Of a stretch of DNA of 64,000 bases, positions 17,549-26,363 are shown in pieces. Location: NCBI RefSeq assembly GCF_038637725.1, contig NZ_CP152052.1, forward strand, positions 1,037,501 through 1,101,500, in the 5' to 3' direction. The notes beneath the pieces are model-generated. The model saw only the letters and a program-made list of their open reading frames with translations. It ran no database searches and was not told the origin of the DNA. The DNA is from Psychrobacillus sp. FSL H8-0483 (lineage in GTDB: Bacteria > Bacillota > Bacilli > Bacillales_A > Planococcaceae). The first letter of the stretch is position 1. Each line of letters begins with the position of its first letter. The position numbers and the translations under genes are program-made.

Positions 17549-20500
17549 TATGCCAGCAGAGCTAACTTGGACACCTGCGCAATGGAAAGCTATTTGGGCA
17601 ACCGGTGCAGACGTACTTGTGTCTGCAGCAGCAGGCTCAGGAAAAACAGCTGTCCTCATCGACCGGCTCATTCAAAAAGTAATTGCAAAAGAAAATCCGA
17701 TTAATGTCGATGAACTCCTAGTGGTGACTTTCACCAATGCATCTGCAGCAGAAATGCGTCATCGAATGGGAGAAGCTTTAGAAAAAGCAATCGCTATCGA
17801 CCCATCATCGAGTCATTTACGAAAGCAACTTAATCTCTTAAATAAAGCGCAAATATCGACGCTTCATTCCTTCTGCTTAAACATTGTTCGACAATATTCG
17901 TACATGTTGACAATTGATCCTGGTTTCCGGATTGCGAATGAAACAGAAGCAGCTCTAATGCGGGATGATATATTAGCTGAAGTACTAGAAGAAGCGTATC
18001 AAATGGAAAATCCAGAGGCGATGTACCGACTTTCTGATAGCTTCACATCGGACCGAGATGATCAGTCCATTGAAGTAATGATTGACAAGTTGTACACATA
18101 TGCTCGGGTACATCCTGAACCGAAAAAATGGTTACTTGCTATTCCGGAAGCCTACACATTAAGCGAAGAAATTACCATTGATGAGCTTTCTTTTATAGAT
18201 CCACTGAAGCTTGCCATTATTCACCACTTAGAAGAAGCAATTGCAGTAACAGTAGAAATTCGTAAGCTCGCAACACTTCCGAATGGACCTGCTCCACTGG
18301 CGGAAACTGCTATGAAGGATGAACAGGTGATTCAAGAGGCAATACGTCTAATGAAAATGAGTGCTTGGCAAGATGTGTTTTATTATTTCCAAAGCATGGC
18401 GTGGGTCAAAGCTGCATCGATAAAAAAAAATTCTTGTGACGAAGCACTTAAGAAACAGGCAACAAGTAAAAGAAATAAAGTGAAAAAAATTGTAAATGAT
18501 CTAAAAGAAAATTATTTTACTAGAACACCAGAACGTTTGCTAGAGGAAATGCGCTTAATGGCTCCTCAGTTACAAACATTAGTGGAACTAGCAATTGCTT
18601 ATGGTGAACGGTATACGGTGGCTAAAAATGAAAAAGGGCTAGTAGATTTTTCTGATTTAGAGCATTATGCGTTGGAAATTTTAACCGAGCGTCAAGAGGA
18701 TGGGCAGCTCGTACCGTCCGCCATTGCAGAGGAATATCAAAATCGCTTCAAGGAAGTACTGGTCGATGAATATCAGGATACGAACCGATTACAGGAAACT
18801 ATCTTACAACTTGTGAAAAGCAGGGACGAAAGTACTGGCAATATGTTCATGGTAGGAGACGTGAAGCAATCCATTTATCGATTCCGGTTAGCAGAGCCTA
18901 TGCTGTTTTTAGGAAAGTATCTTACTTTCAATGATATGCCCGAGAATTCTGGGGTGAGGATCGATTTAAATGCAAACTTCAGAAGTCGAAAAGAAGTGCT
19001 ACACGCAACAAATTATATTTTCCAGCAAGTGATGGGAGAAAAAGTAGGCGAAATAAATTACGATGATGCGGCTTCTTTAAAACCTCAAGCTCCCTACGAT
19101 GAGGCAGAAGCAGCTGTTGAACTTGCCCTTCTCTATGAAGTAGAGGATGGTAGCGTAGAAATAGTAGAAGAGGACGCAGAAAAAGTAGAATTAAATGCGG
19201 AGGAAGAGCTAAAGAAATCACAAGCAGAAGCTCGGTATATCATATCCAAAATAAAAGAAATGATAGACACAGGAGCTACTGTTTATGATCCTTGGAAGCA
19301 AACTTCCCGTCCAGTTCAATATAGCGACATGGTCATCTTAATGCGTTCCATGACTTGGTCTCAGGAAGTAACAGACCAATTTAAAGAGGCTGGGATTCCG
19401 TTATATGCAGAGCTTTCCAAAGGATATTTTGAAGCGATCGAAGTGCTTATTATGCTTCATACACTTCGAACCATTGATAATCCTTACCAAGATATTTCCC
19501 TTGCGTCCGTCCTCCGTTCTCCTTTTGTTGGATTAACAGAGTCGGAGCTAGCCCTTATACGTCTTTCTGCACCGAAAGAACCTTTTTATGATGCTTTAAA
19601 ATCCTTTGTATCGAGTGGGGGAGCCGGGATTTCTGCAGATACGAGTGAGAAACTACAGCGTTTTTTATTACAGTTTGAAGATTGGCGGAATCTAAGTCGT
19701 AGAGGGTCGCTAGCCGATTTAATTTGGCGAATCTATTTAGATACCCATTATTATGAAATAGTTGGGTCGATGCCAAATGGAAAGCAGCGACAAGCGAATT
19801 TACGTGTTTTACATGACCGAGCTGTCGATTATGAAAAGACCTCCTTCCGAGGCTTATTCCGCTTTTTACGTTTTATCGATCGCATGCGAAAACGTGGAGA
19901 TGATTTAGGAACAGCACGTGCGATTAGTGAAAAAGAAAATGTTGTCCGGCTGATGACGATTCACTCTTCCAAAGGCTTGGAGTTCCCAATTGTATTTTTG
20001 GGAGGAATGGGTAGACCATTTAACCAAATGGACTTTAATGAACCGTATTTATTCGACCAATCGTTTGGACTTGCTGTAAAAGCAATCGATCCTGACAAAC
20101 GTATTTCCTTTACTTCCTTGCCATTCTTATCTATGAAAGAAAAGAAACAAATGGAGTTAAAAGCGGAAGAAATGCGTGTCCTATATGTGGCTATGACTCG
20201 TGCAAAAGAGCATTTATTTCTCCTTGCATCTGTGAAAGACCTTGCGAAAACACTGGAGAAATGGGAAGACGCTCAAGCACTTATGAGCGATGAGATGCTA
20301 CCTGACTATATTCGTGCTAAAGCGAAGGGATATTTAGATTGGATTGGTCCTGCACTTGCAAGACATGCAGATTATACGCAAATATCCAACGTAGTGGAAG
20401 CCAACATCGTCGCGAGTGAATCGAGGTGGACAATTGTTGCGAAACCTATCGATGACTTAAAAATTCAGACAGAAGCAATAGTAAAAGAGAAAATTACGTT

Positions 20501-21248
20501 AGACATGCTTATAGATCAGGAGAAGTCCGACCTACTTTCGGATATACAGGCTCGATTTGATACACCATATGCCTTTGAATATGCTACGCATAAACGATCG
20601 AAACAATCGGTAAGCGAAATGAAAAAAATCCAACAATTAATGGAGCGAGAAGAAGACTATTTCCAAGCAAACAGGAATACTAGTAGTCTCACCAAAATCG
20701 CGAAGCGTCCATTCTTTCTTCAGCAAGAAGAAAAATTGACTGGAGCAGAAGTCGGTACAGCAGTACATGCATTTATGCAAAATGTTGATTTGGCAGAAGT
20801 GAAAACAGTAGAGCAAGTAATCGCATTTGCAGATAAGCTTGCAGAACGAGAAATCTTAACAAAAGCAGAACAACTTTCGATTCATCCAGACAAAATAGTG
20901 CCTTTCTTCCATTCCGACATAGCGGCACGATTGCGAGCTGCAAAAGAAGTGATGCGAGAATTTCCATTCACATACGCCTTACGTGATCAAGATGGAGATA
21001 AGCAAATAATTCAAGGGGTTGTCGACTGCTTGTTTTTAGAAGATGATGGCCGCTGGGTTTTACTCGATTATAAAACGGATCGGGTCCAGCATTTATTAAA
21101 TAATGATTCTTTACTACAACAGGAAATGAAAAATCGTTACCAGATTCAGCTATCTCTTTATGCTCAAGCGATTGAAGCGATTATGCAAGTGGAGATTAAA
21201 GAAAAAACACTGTATTTATTTGATGGAAATAAAACTGTGTCATTATAA
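17535..21248 (+). CDS. addA: ATP-dependent helicase/nuclease subunit AddA
   Basis: The 1237-residue UvrD/Rep-type 3'-5' helicase with a C-terminal nuclease. Walker A is AAAGSGKT (residues 31-38); helicase motifs VDEYQDTN and the late VLYVAMTRAK are present; the nuclease residues D1164 (GVVDC) and D1178-Y-K1180 (LLDYKTD) are intact. ATG at 17535 (MKIPNMPAEL) is chosen over an upstream reading from 17496 because GAGGAG lies in front and it restores the usual N-terminus. In B. subtilis sbcD-sbcC follow; here they do not. Confidence 0.96.
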   Translation: MKIPNMPAELTWTPAQWKAIWATGADVLVSAAAGSGKTAVLIDRLIQKVIAKENPINVDELLVVTFTNASAAEMRHRMGEALEKAIAIDPSSSHLRKQLNLLNKAQISTLHSFCLNIVRQYSYMLTIDPGFRIANETEAALMRDDILAEVLEEAYQMENPEAMYRLSDSFTSDRDDQSIEVMIDKLYTYARVHPEPKKWLLAIPEAYTLSEEITIDELSFIDPLKLAIIHHLEEAIAVTVEIRKLATLPNGPAPLAETAMKDEQVIQEAIRLMKMSAWQDVFYYFQSMAWVKAASIKKNSCDEALKKQATSKRNKVKKIVNDLKENYFTRTPERLLEEMRLMAPQLQTLVELAIAYGERYTVAKNEKGLVDFSDLEHYALEILTERQEDGQLVPSAIAEEYQNRFKEVLVDEYQDTNRLQETILQLVKSRDESTGNMFMVGDVKQSIYRFRLAEPMLFLGKYLTFNDMPENSGVRIDLNANFRSRKEVLHATNYIFQQVMGEKVGEINYDDAASLKPQAPYDEAEAAVELALLYEVEDGSVEIVEEDAEKVELNAEEELKKSQAEARYIISKIKEMIDTGATVYDPWKQTSRPVQYSDMVILMRSMTWSQEVTDQFKEAGIPLYAELSKGYFEAIEVLIMLHTLRTIDNPYQDISLASVLRSPFVGLTESELALIRLSAPKEPFYDALKSFVSSGGAGISADTSEKLQRFLLQFEDWRNLSRRGSLADLIWRIYLDTHYYEIVGSMPNGKQRQANLRVLHDRAVDYEKTSFRGLFRFLRFIDRMRKRGDDLGTARAISEKENVVRLMTIHSSKGLEFPIVFLGGMGRPFNQMDFNEPYLFDQSFGLAVKAIDPDKRISFTSLPFLSMKEKKQMELKAEEMRVLYVAMTRAKEHLFLLASVKDLAKTLEKWEDAQALMSDEMLPDYIRAKAKGYLDWIGPALARHADYTQISNVVEANIVASESRWTIVAKPIDDLKIQTEAIVKEKITLDMLIDQEKSDLLSDIQARFDTPYAFEYATHKRSKQSVSEMKKIQQLMEREEDYFQANRNTSSLTKIAKRPFFLQQEEKLTGAEVGTAVHAFMQNVDLAEVKTVEQVIAFADKLAEREILTKAEQLSIHPDKIVPFFHSDIAARLRAAKEVMREFPFTYALRDQDGDKQIIQGVVDCLFLEDDGRWVLLDYKTDRVQHLLNNDSLLQQEMKNRYQIQLSLYAQAIEAIMQVEIKEKTLYLFDGNKTVSL

Positions 21249-21260
21249 GGGGGAATAAGA

Positions 21261-22457
21261 TTGTTGATGCGTCCAACAGGAGAGAAAGAACGAGTAATAT
21301 CCATTGACGTTATGAGAGGGTTTGCGTTATTAGGGATTTTTGTCGTCAATATGTTATTTTTTCATTCGCCATATATTTATGTAAATCCATATAGTTGGTA
21401 CCAAGCTCCAGGGGATTATGAAACATATAAGTGGATAGATATCTTTGTACAAGGCAGTGTTTATCCGTTATTTTCTATGCTATTTGGGTATGGGCTTGCG
21501 ATGCAATTTATGAAGACGCAAGAAAAAGGAACTTCCTTTACAAAGCTAGCTGTTAGAAGGTTGTTAGTTTTGTTACTAATAGGATGCATACATGCGTTTC
21601 TTATTTGGTCAGGTGATATTTTAATCACTTATGCACTAGCAGGATTAGTATTAATAACAATGATGAAGCTAAAGCCTTTTTGGTTATTGTTAATAAGTGC
21701 TCTTTTATTTTTAATTCCAAATGGGTTATTAAGCGGATTATTGTTTGTTTTAGCTAAGGTTGATCCGAATAATGCAATATTATATACCGGCATTCAAGAA
21801 GTAGAAGCATCAATCGTCGCGTATTCTCAAGGCTCTTGGGTAGATGTATTTTGGCAAAGATTAGATGATTGGTTATATGTGACAGGAGGTGGAGCAATTG
21901 TTATTATGATGATAATTATGATCGTTCCGTTTTTATTAATTGGTGCAGCAGCTGCAAAGTTAAAGTTAATCGAAAGAGCGCGAGAGTTAAAAGTGTTTTG
22001 GATTATCACAATTATTATTGGATTGGCAGCTGGTACTGCCATTAAATGGATCCCTTATGTGATGGGAGATAATGTGTTTACCATAACTGCACAGGATACA
22101 TTTGGGGGACCGCTACAAGCAATGGCATATGCAGGAATAATTGCCTTACTATGTACAATTCCTGTTGTACCTAAAATCTTATCACCGGTTGCAAAAGCTG
22201 GAAGAATGTCGATGACAATCTATTTAATGCAATCTATTATTGCTACTACTATATTTTATGCATATGGATTTGGATTGTATGGAAAGATTGATATTGTAAC
22301 AGGAACATGGATGGCGGTAGGCATATATGTTTTACAACTAGTATTTGCGGAGATATGGTTTATACGATTTGAGCAAGGACCAGTAGAAGCATTGTGGAGA
22401 AAACTGACTTATTCAAATATTTTATCTAAAAAGGATGAAAACAAAATCAATTTGTAA
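21261..22457 (+). CDS. DUF418 (YeiB-type) integral membrane protein
   Basis: A 398-residue protein with about ten hydrophobic segments. The N-terminal ISIDVMRGFALLGIFVVNM and the C-terminal GRMSMTIYLMQSI...FEQGPVEALWRKLTY are characteristic of the DUF418/YeiB family. Function is unknown; the family is distantly related to membrane acyltransferases. TTG at 21261 lies 7 bases after AAGGGGG; an ATG at 21267 is the alternative. It starts 12 bases after addA. Confidence 0.85.
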   Translation: MLMRPTGEKERVISIDVMRGFALLGIFVVNMLFFHSPYIYVNPYSWYQAPGDYETYKWIDIFVQGSVYPLFSMLFGYGLAMQFMKTQEKGTSFTKLAVRRLLVLLLIGCIHAFLIWSGDILITYALAGLVLITMMKLKPFWLLLISALLFLIPNGLLSGLLFVLAKVDPNNAILYTGIQEVEASIVAYSQGSWVDVFWQRLDDWLYVTGGGAIVIMMIIMIVPFLLIGAAAAKLKLIERARELKVFWIITIIIGLAAGTAIKWIPYVMGDNVFTITAQDTFGGPLQAMAYAGIIALLCTIPVVPKILSPVAKAGRMSMTIYLMQSIIATTIFYAYGFGLYGKIDIVTGTWMAVGIYVLQLVFAEIWFIRFEQGPVEALWRKLTYSNILSKKDENKINL

Positions 22458-22503
22458 TAGACTAGAGACTAGATTCAAAACTATTTGAAGGAGAGTCGAC
22501 ACG

Positions 22504-23400
22504 ATGAAACTATTATCATACCGATTAAATGATAAAATTTACTTCGGACCAAAAGTGAAAAAAGAAGAGGCAGTATGGGATGTACTAAGCATACAAGAGA
22601 CACTCCAGGTTTTACCTAGTTTTCCGACATCCATTGTTCAAGGTGTAAGTTTTGGGATGGATTTTATCGAGCAGATTCGTAAACTTGTAGAAGTAGCTTC
22701 GAAAGAGGAAAATGCAAATAGTTTTAAACGTTCCTTTACGGAAATCGAATGGCTATCCCCAATTCCTCGCACTCCGAAAAATATCATGGCTATTGGTAAA
22801 AACTACGCTGACCATGCAAAAGAAATGGGAGGTGTAGCGAATGATTTTGTCGTATTTACAAAGGCTCCAACTACTATTGCTGCAGACGAACAAACGCTTA
22901 CCGTTCATGCAGATATAACATCCTCTTATGATTATGAAGGGGAACTGGCAGTTGTTATAGGAAAAGAAGGGAAAAATATACCAACGAAATTAGCATATGA
23001 CTATGTGTTTGGTTATACTATTGCAAATGATTTAACAGCACGTGATTTACAAACGAAGCACCAACAATATTTCCTTGGAAAAAGTTTAAATGGCTCATGT
23101 CCACTAGGTCCTTATGTTGTGACTAAAGATGAACTGCCAAACCCGCAAGAACTTGCGATTGTGACAAAAGTAAATGATGAAATTCGTCAAAATGGACTAA
23201 CTTCTGATATGATTTATTCGGTGGAACAAATTATTTCGGAAATTTCTAGAGTTGTTACCTTAGAGCCAGGTGATGTAATTTTAACAGGAACTCCTGCTGG
23301 GGTAGGGAAGGGTTTTAATCCTCCTAAGTTTCTGAAATCAGGCGATATTGTGAAAGTGTCTATTGAAGGAATCGGTACGTTGGTTAACAAGTTCGAGTAA
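22504..23400 (+). CDS. yisK: YisK-like fumarylacetoacetate hydrolase family protein
   Basis: A 298-residue FAH-fold protein. The metal-binding core is visible in YDYEGELAVVIGK and ANDLTARDLQ, with GTPAGVG near the end. B. subtilis YisK (about 300 residues, near addAB) is an oxaloacetate decarboxylase that also associates with the MreB homologue Mbl. The neighbouring yisL gene supports the assignment. The start is ATG at 22504 with GGAGAG upstream. Enzymatic substrate is inferred from the homologue. Confidence 0.82.
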   Translation: MKLLSYRLNDKIYFGPKVKKEEAVWDVLSIQETLQVLPSFPTSIVQGVSFGMDFIEQIRKLVEVASKEENANSFKRSFTEIEWLSPIPRTPKNIMAIGKNYADHAKEMGGVANDFVVFTKAPTTIAADEQTLTVHADITSSYDYEGELAVVIGKEGKNIPTKLAYDYVFGYTIANDLTARDLQTKHQQYFLGKSLNGSCPLGPYVVTKDELPNPQELAIVTKVNDEIRQNGLTSDMIYSVEQIISEISRVVTLEPGDVILTGTPAGVGKGFNPPKFLKSGDIVKVSIEGIGTLVNKFE

Positions 23401-23459
23401 TATTTGGATAAAAGTGTTATAGTATATTTATATAATAAAATAACGTCGAGGTGAGACAA

Positions 23460-23822
23460 ATGGATTTTTTAGCAAGTACACATTTACACATTACAACTTG
23501 GGTAGTAGCATTAATTCTATTTTTTGTTGCATTAGCTATGGCTAATCCAAAAGTTGTTCAAATGATTTTACGATTAGACTATCTATTGATTATTGCAACT
23601 GGTATAGCATTGTTCATGAAAGGGATGGACTATGGCGAGGGTATGCTTTATGGCATGAAATTTTTAGCAGGTATTTTAGTTATTGGTATGATGGAAATGA
23701 CATTAGTGAAAAAGAAAAAAGGCAAAGCCTATACAACATTTTTAGTTTTGGTTTTTGTTTTCTTCTTCATCGCTCTTTTCCTTGGATTCAAACTACCAAT
23801 GGGCATAAATTTCTTAGCTTAA
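23460..23822 (+). CDS. yisL: YisL-like membrane protein (DUF1516)
   Basis: A 120-residue protein with four hydrophobic segments, matching the DUF1516/YisL family of unknown function. ATG at 23460 (MDFLASTHLH) follows GAGGTGAG by a suitable distance; a GTG at 23451 lies inside that site. It is placed directly after yisK as in B. subtilis and is closed by a terminator at 23831-23862. Confidence 0.82.
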   Translation: MDFLASTHLHITTWVVALILFFVALAMANPKVVQMILRLDYLLIIATGIALFMKGMDYGEGMLYGMKFLAGILVIGMMEMTLVKKKKGKAYTTFLVLVFVFFFIALFLGFKLPMGINFLA

Positions 23823-23830
23823 TTAATCGG

Positions 23831-23862
23831 AAGGGGCTTTCCAGTAGTGGAAGCTCCTTTTC
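23831..23862 (+). terminator. Terminator after yisL
   Basis: AAGGGGCTTTCC-AGTAGT-GGAAGCTCCTTTT forms a compact hairpin with a T tail. Confidence 0.75.
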
Positions 23863-23920
23863 ATTTGAGAACAAGTATGATATTTTTGGGAGTAATGAAT
23901 GAAAAGGAGTGATATAACAA

Positions 23921-24028
23921 ATGCTAGGGGTATCCTTACTAATATTCGTCATCCTATTGATGATGATCTTTGTTGTTGCTTCCTTTATTGTTTCTAAAGT
24001 TAACAAAAAAACATACGATCCTGACTAG
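23921..24028 (+). CDS. Small single-span membrane protein, 35 residues
   Basis: An ATG at 23921, with AAAAGGAG about 11 bases upstream, opens a 35-residue frame. It encodes one hydrophobic helix (residues 4-24) followed by a basic and polar tail, SKVNKKTYDPD. It lies between two terminators, so it is probably its own transcript. I do not recognise a family. Support is the ribosome-binding site, the clear helix-plus-tail shape and the terminator at 24064. Confidence 0.5.
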   Translation: MLGVSLLIFVILLMMIFVVASFIVSKVNKKTYDPD

Positions 24029-24063
24029 ATGATCAACATTGAAATGAGTATGCATAACACGTC

Positions 24064-24094
24064 AAAGCCACCGAATTAATTGGTGGCTTTTGTT
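24064..24094 (+). terminator. Terminator after the 35-residue gene
   Basis: AAAGCCACC-GAATTAATT-GGTGGCTTT followed by TGTT. The arms are perfect over nine bases. Confidence 0.75.
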
Positions 24095-24113
24095 AATGGA
24101 TTTAACAGTTAAT

Positions 24114-24275
24114 CTAGATTAATCGGGGAGTCGTCCGATTAGGCTGCCAGCCATCCGATTATATGGTAAAGCCACCCGATTATTTAGTTGAACCATCCGA
24201 TTATTCGGGTAAACCACCCGATTATGTGGTTATGCCATCCGATTATTCGGCTCAACCATCCGATTAAGGGGAATA
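24114..24275. repeat. 21-bp tandem array, class II (CCATCCGATTAT), seven units
   Basis: The core CCGATTA occurs at 24135, 24155, 24176, 24197, 24218, 24239 and 24260: one step of 20, then five of exactly 21. Units read like CCATCCGATTAT-NNGG-NNNA with CCACC/CCATC alternating. It has the same period as the class I arrays but no sequence similarity to them. It lies between a terminator and the amylase-like gene; the rest of the 24029-24497 gap is AT-rich with no gene seen. Confidence 0.88.
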
Positions 24276-24497
24276 TGGGTTTCATCTAGCCATTTACTTG
24301 TAAGAAACAACTTGTTTTATCGAAGTAACTTTTTATTTATGACACAGTTTGGACGAATTATCGGTTATTTTTAGGACATTCCTGTTTAAACGATAGCGAT
24401 TAAAACGTAGCTTTGTTAAAATAACGTTGATGTGTTGAACAAATTGTTAGATCTAGTGACTTGCGCTTCTGCTGTTCTAGATAAAGGAGGATTTACC

Positions 24498-25940
24498 TTG
24501 AAATTAAAAAAATGGCTTGTAACCGGTTTATTGATTAGTGGTCTTTGGGTGACAACGACTCAAACTACCAATGCAGAAGAAAACGCTTCTATACATAACG
24601 AAAGTATATACGATTTATATGTAGATCGTTATTTTAATAAAGTTATTTCCAATGATTATGACGTAAATGCAAAAGATCCAAATGCTTTTGCAGGTGGGGA
24701 TTTTGTTGGGATTATTGATAAGATGGCACATATTAAAGATATGGGCTTTACGACTATTTCTATTGGACCTGTATTCGCAACTGAAACCTATGATGGTAAG
24801 AGGATTTTAGATTTTAATGAGATTGAAAAGCGTTTTGGTACTCCAGAAGAATTCCAAAAACTTATTGATGAAGCGCATAAACAAAATCTAAAAATAATGA
24901 TCGAGTTTCCTTTAAATAATTATAGTGTCAATCATGTTTGGAATGTAGACAATGAAAAGAAAGATTGGATTATTTCTACTGAAAATGGTGTCCTGCAATT
25001 AGATCTTTCAAATGATGAAGTGCAGAAAGCTTTAACAGAAGAAGTCGTTAGTTTTGCAAGTAAATATGAAATTGATGGTGTAAAACTTTCTGAATTAGAT
25101 ACTGCTCCTACAGCTTTTATTAATGAAATCATTGCAAGTGTAAAAGAAGTACGTGATCCAATGTATGTCATTGCCCTAGAAGAATCGGATGCAGATTTTG
25201 ATGTAAAATATTCTGAAGAATTACAAGTAAACTTTCGAGATGCCTTTAAAAATACGGATTATCCAACAGCTGGTATTGGTTCTACGAACTACAATGATTT
25301 ACTAATGATTGATGATTTAACTACGGAAAGATTTACTTATTATAGTGCACTTGAAAATATGTTTCCTCCTACTCGTATTAGAACAGCGATAGGTGCGATG
25401 CTAACAATGCCTGGCGTACCTTATATGACGTACGGTACAGAAATTGCAATGAATGGACAAACTCCTCAAGAAAGTCACCAAGTCATGAACTTTCGAGTAG
25501 ATGAAGAATTAATCGAATATATTAAGGATATAAATTCTATTCGAAATAAATCCGAAACTATGCGTTCTGGGAAAATGGAAGTTTTGAAAAATGAAAATGG
25601 TTACATGGTTTACAAACGATATTCTGAGGATGAAACATTTATTGTTGTAGTTAATAATACAAGTGGAACGCAACGAATCGATTTATCAAGTGACGTCGTG
25701 GGTGAAGATAAGGAACTACGAGGATTATTTGAATCCGATTTAATACGACCTTCCGATGATGGTACTTACCGATTAGTAATGGATCGAGAAATTGTGGAGG
25801 TGTTTCAAGTAACTGATCGTAAAGGCTTAAATACTTCCTATATAATTGCCATGGCAGTTGCTTACTTACTATTTATCGTTTTCTTAGTTGTTGTTTGGAA
25901 GAAAGGAAAGCAACGAAGACGCGACGCGGATAATAAATAA
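24498..25940 (+). CDS. Membrane-anchored GH13 alpha-amylase-like protein with degenerate active site
   Basis: A 480-residue protein with a signal peptide (cleavage near TNA-EE, residue 26), a GH13-type barrel (about 36-340), a beta domain and a C-terminal membrane helix (448-467) followed by KKGKQRRR. The fold is recognisable from YVDRYFN, GGDFVGIIDKMAHIKDMGF and PGVPYMTYGTEIAMNG. However, the four catalytic regions are altered: EFPLNN replaces DxxxNH, DGVKLSELDT has Ser198 where the nucleophile Asp belongs, the acid-base Glu region reads VIALEES, and the NHD motif is missing (ENMFPPTRIR). It is likely a non-catalytic binding or sensing protein. The start is TTG at 24498, 7 bases after AAGGAGG. 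Confidence 0.8.
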   Translation: MKLKKWLVTGLLISGLWVTTTQTTNAEENASIHNESIYDLYVDRYFNKVISNDYDVNAKDPNAFAGGDFVGIIDKMAHIKDMGFTTISIGPVFATETYDGKRILDFNEIEKRFGTPEEFQKLIDEAHKQNLKIMIEFPLNNYSVNHVWNVDNEKKDWIISTENGVLQLDLSNDEVQKALTEEVVSFASKYEIDGVKLSELDTAPTAFINEIIASVKEVRDPMYVIALEESDADFDVKYSEELQVNFRDAFKNTDYPTAGIGSTNYNDLLMIDDLTTERFTYYSALENMFPPTRIRTAIGAMLTMPGVPYMTYGTEIAMNGQTPQESHQVMNFRVDEELIEYIKDINSIRNKSETMRSGKMEVLKNENGYMVYKRYSEDETFIVVVNNTSGTQRIDLSSDVVGEDKELRGLFESDLIRPSDDGTYRLVMDREIVEVFQVTDRKGLNTSYIIAMAVAYLLFIVFLVVVWKKGKQRRRDADNK

Positions 25941-25947
25941 AAGGTGT

Positions 25948-26060
25948 TGTTAATGGTAGCATCCGCTTACTTTCTGCTGGGGAACCGACAAGCCTCCTCG
26001 GCTAAGCAGGATTGGTCGCTTTCCCGCAGTAGTCTGCTCGGATTCTACCTCAAATTATTT
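25948..26060. repeat. Degenerate intergenic repeat
   Basis: GC-richer than its surroundings, with ATCCGCTTACTTTCTGC, AAGCCTCCTCGGC and GCTTTCCCGCAGTAG stretches that recall the GCGGACGCTTTCCGCGGGC / GAGCCTCCTCAGGC parts of the copy at 56379-56567. The match is partial. There is no coding potential. Confidence 0.45.
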
Positions 26061-26102
26061 GCTAAAAAACAACAGTAAAATATAACAGCGCCAAATAAAA
26101 AG

Positions 26103-26147
26103 AAGACTGTCTCCAAGTCATAAAATGGACTTGGAAACAGTCTTTTT
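26103..26147 (+). terminator. Strong terminator between the amylase-like gene and yitS
   Basis: AAGACTGTCTCCAAGTC and GACTTGGAAACAGTCTTTTT form a long, nearly perfect stem with a T run. Confidence 0.8.
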
Positions 26148-26160
26148 CTATTTACGAATG

Positions 26161-26285
26161 TTAAACGAACATGTTGTTACCTGCCGAAAATACGTAGCAA
26201 CAAGGATGTGGCGAACGTAGGATTTGTTCCTATAAGCTCGTTGCGGGTCTTGGAAGTCCGTTTTTCTGTAGGGGTCTCGCGAATT
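26161..26285. repeat. Degenerate relative of the palindromic repeat, central part
   Basis: The segment with GTGGCGAAC, TTTGTTCCTAT, AGCTCGTTGCGGGTCT matches in order the middle of the copy at 56379-56567 (GTGGCGTTC, TTTGTTCCTAT, GAGCTCCTGCGGGGTCT). It appears to be an old, decayed copy. Confidence 0.5.
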
Positions 26286-26293
26286 TATTATGG

Positions 26294-26331
26294 AAAGGGC
26301 GAAATCTATATTTCTAAAGTTTCGCCTTTTA
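26294..26331 (-). terminator. Hairpin downstream of the DegV-family gene
   Basis: AAAGGGCGAAA and TTTCGCCTTTT form a stem 33 bases beyond the end of the minus-strand DegV gene. The T tract on the minus side is weak, so it may also act for plus-strand transcripts. Confidence 0.55.
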
Positions 26332-26363
26332 ACAATTCTATTTATTTACTATCTATTATTAAT

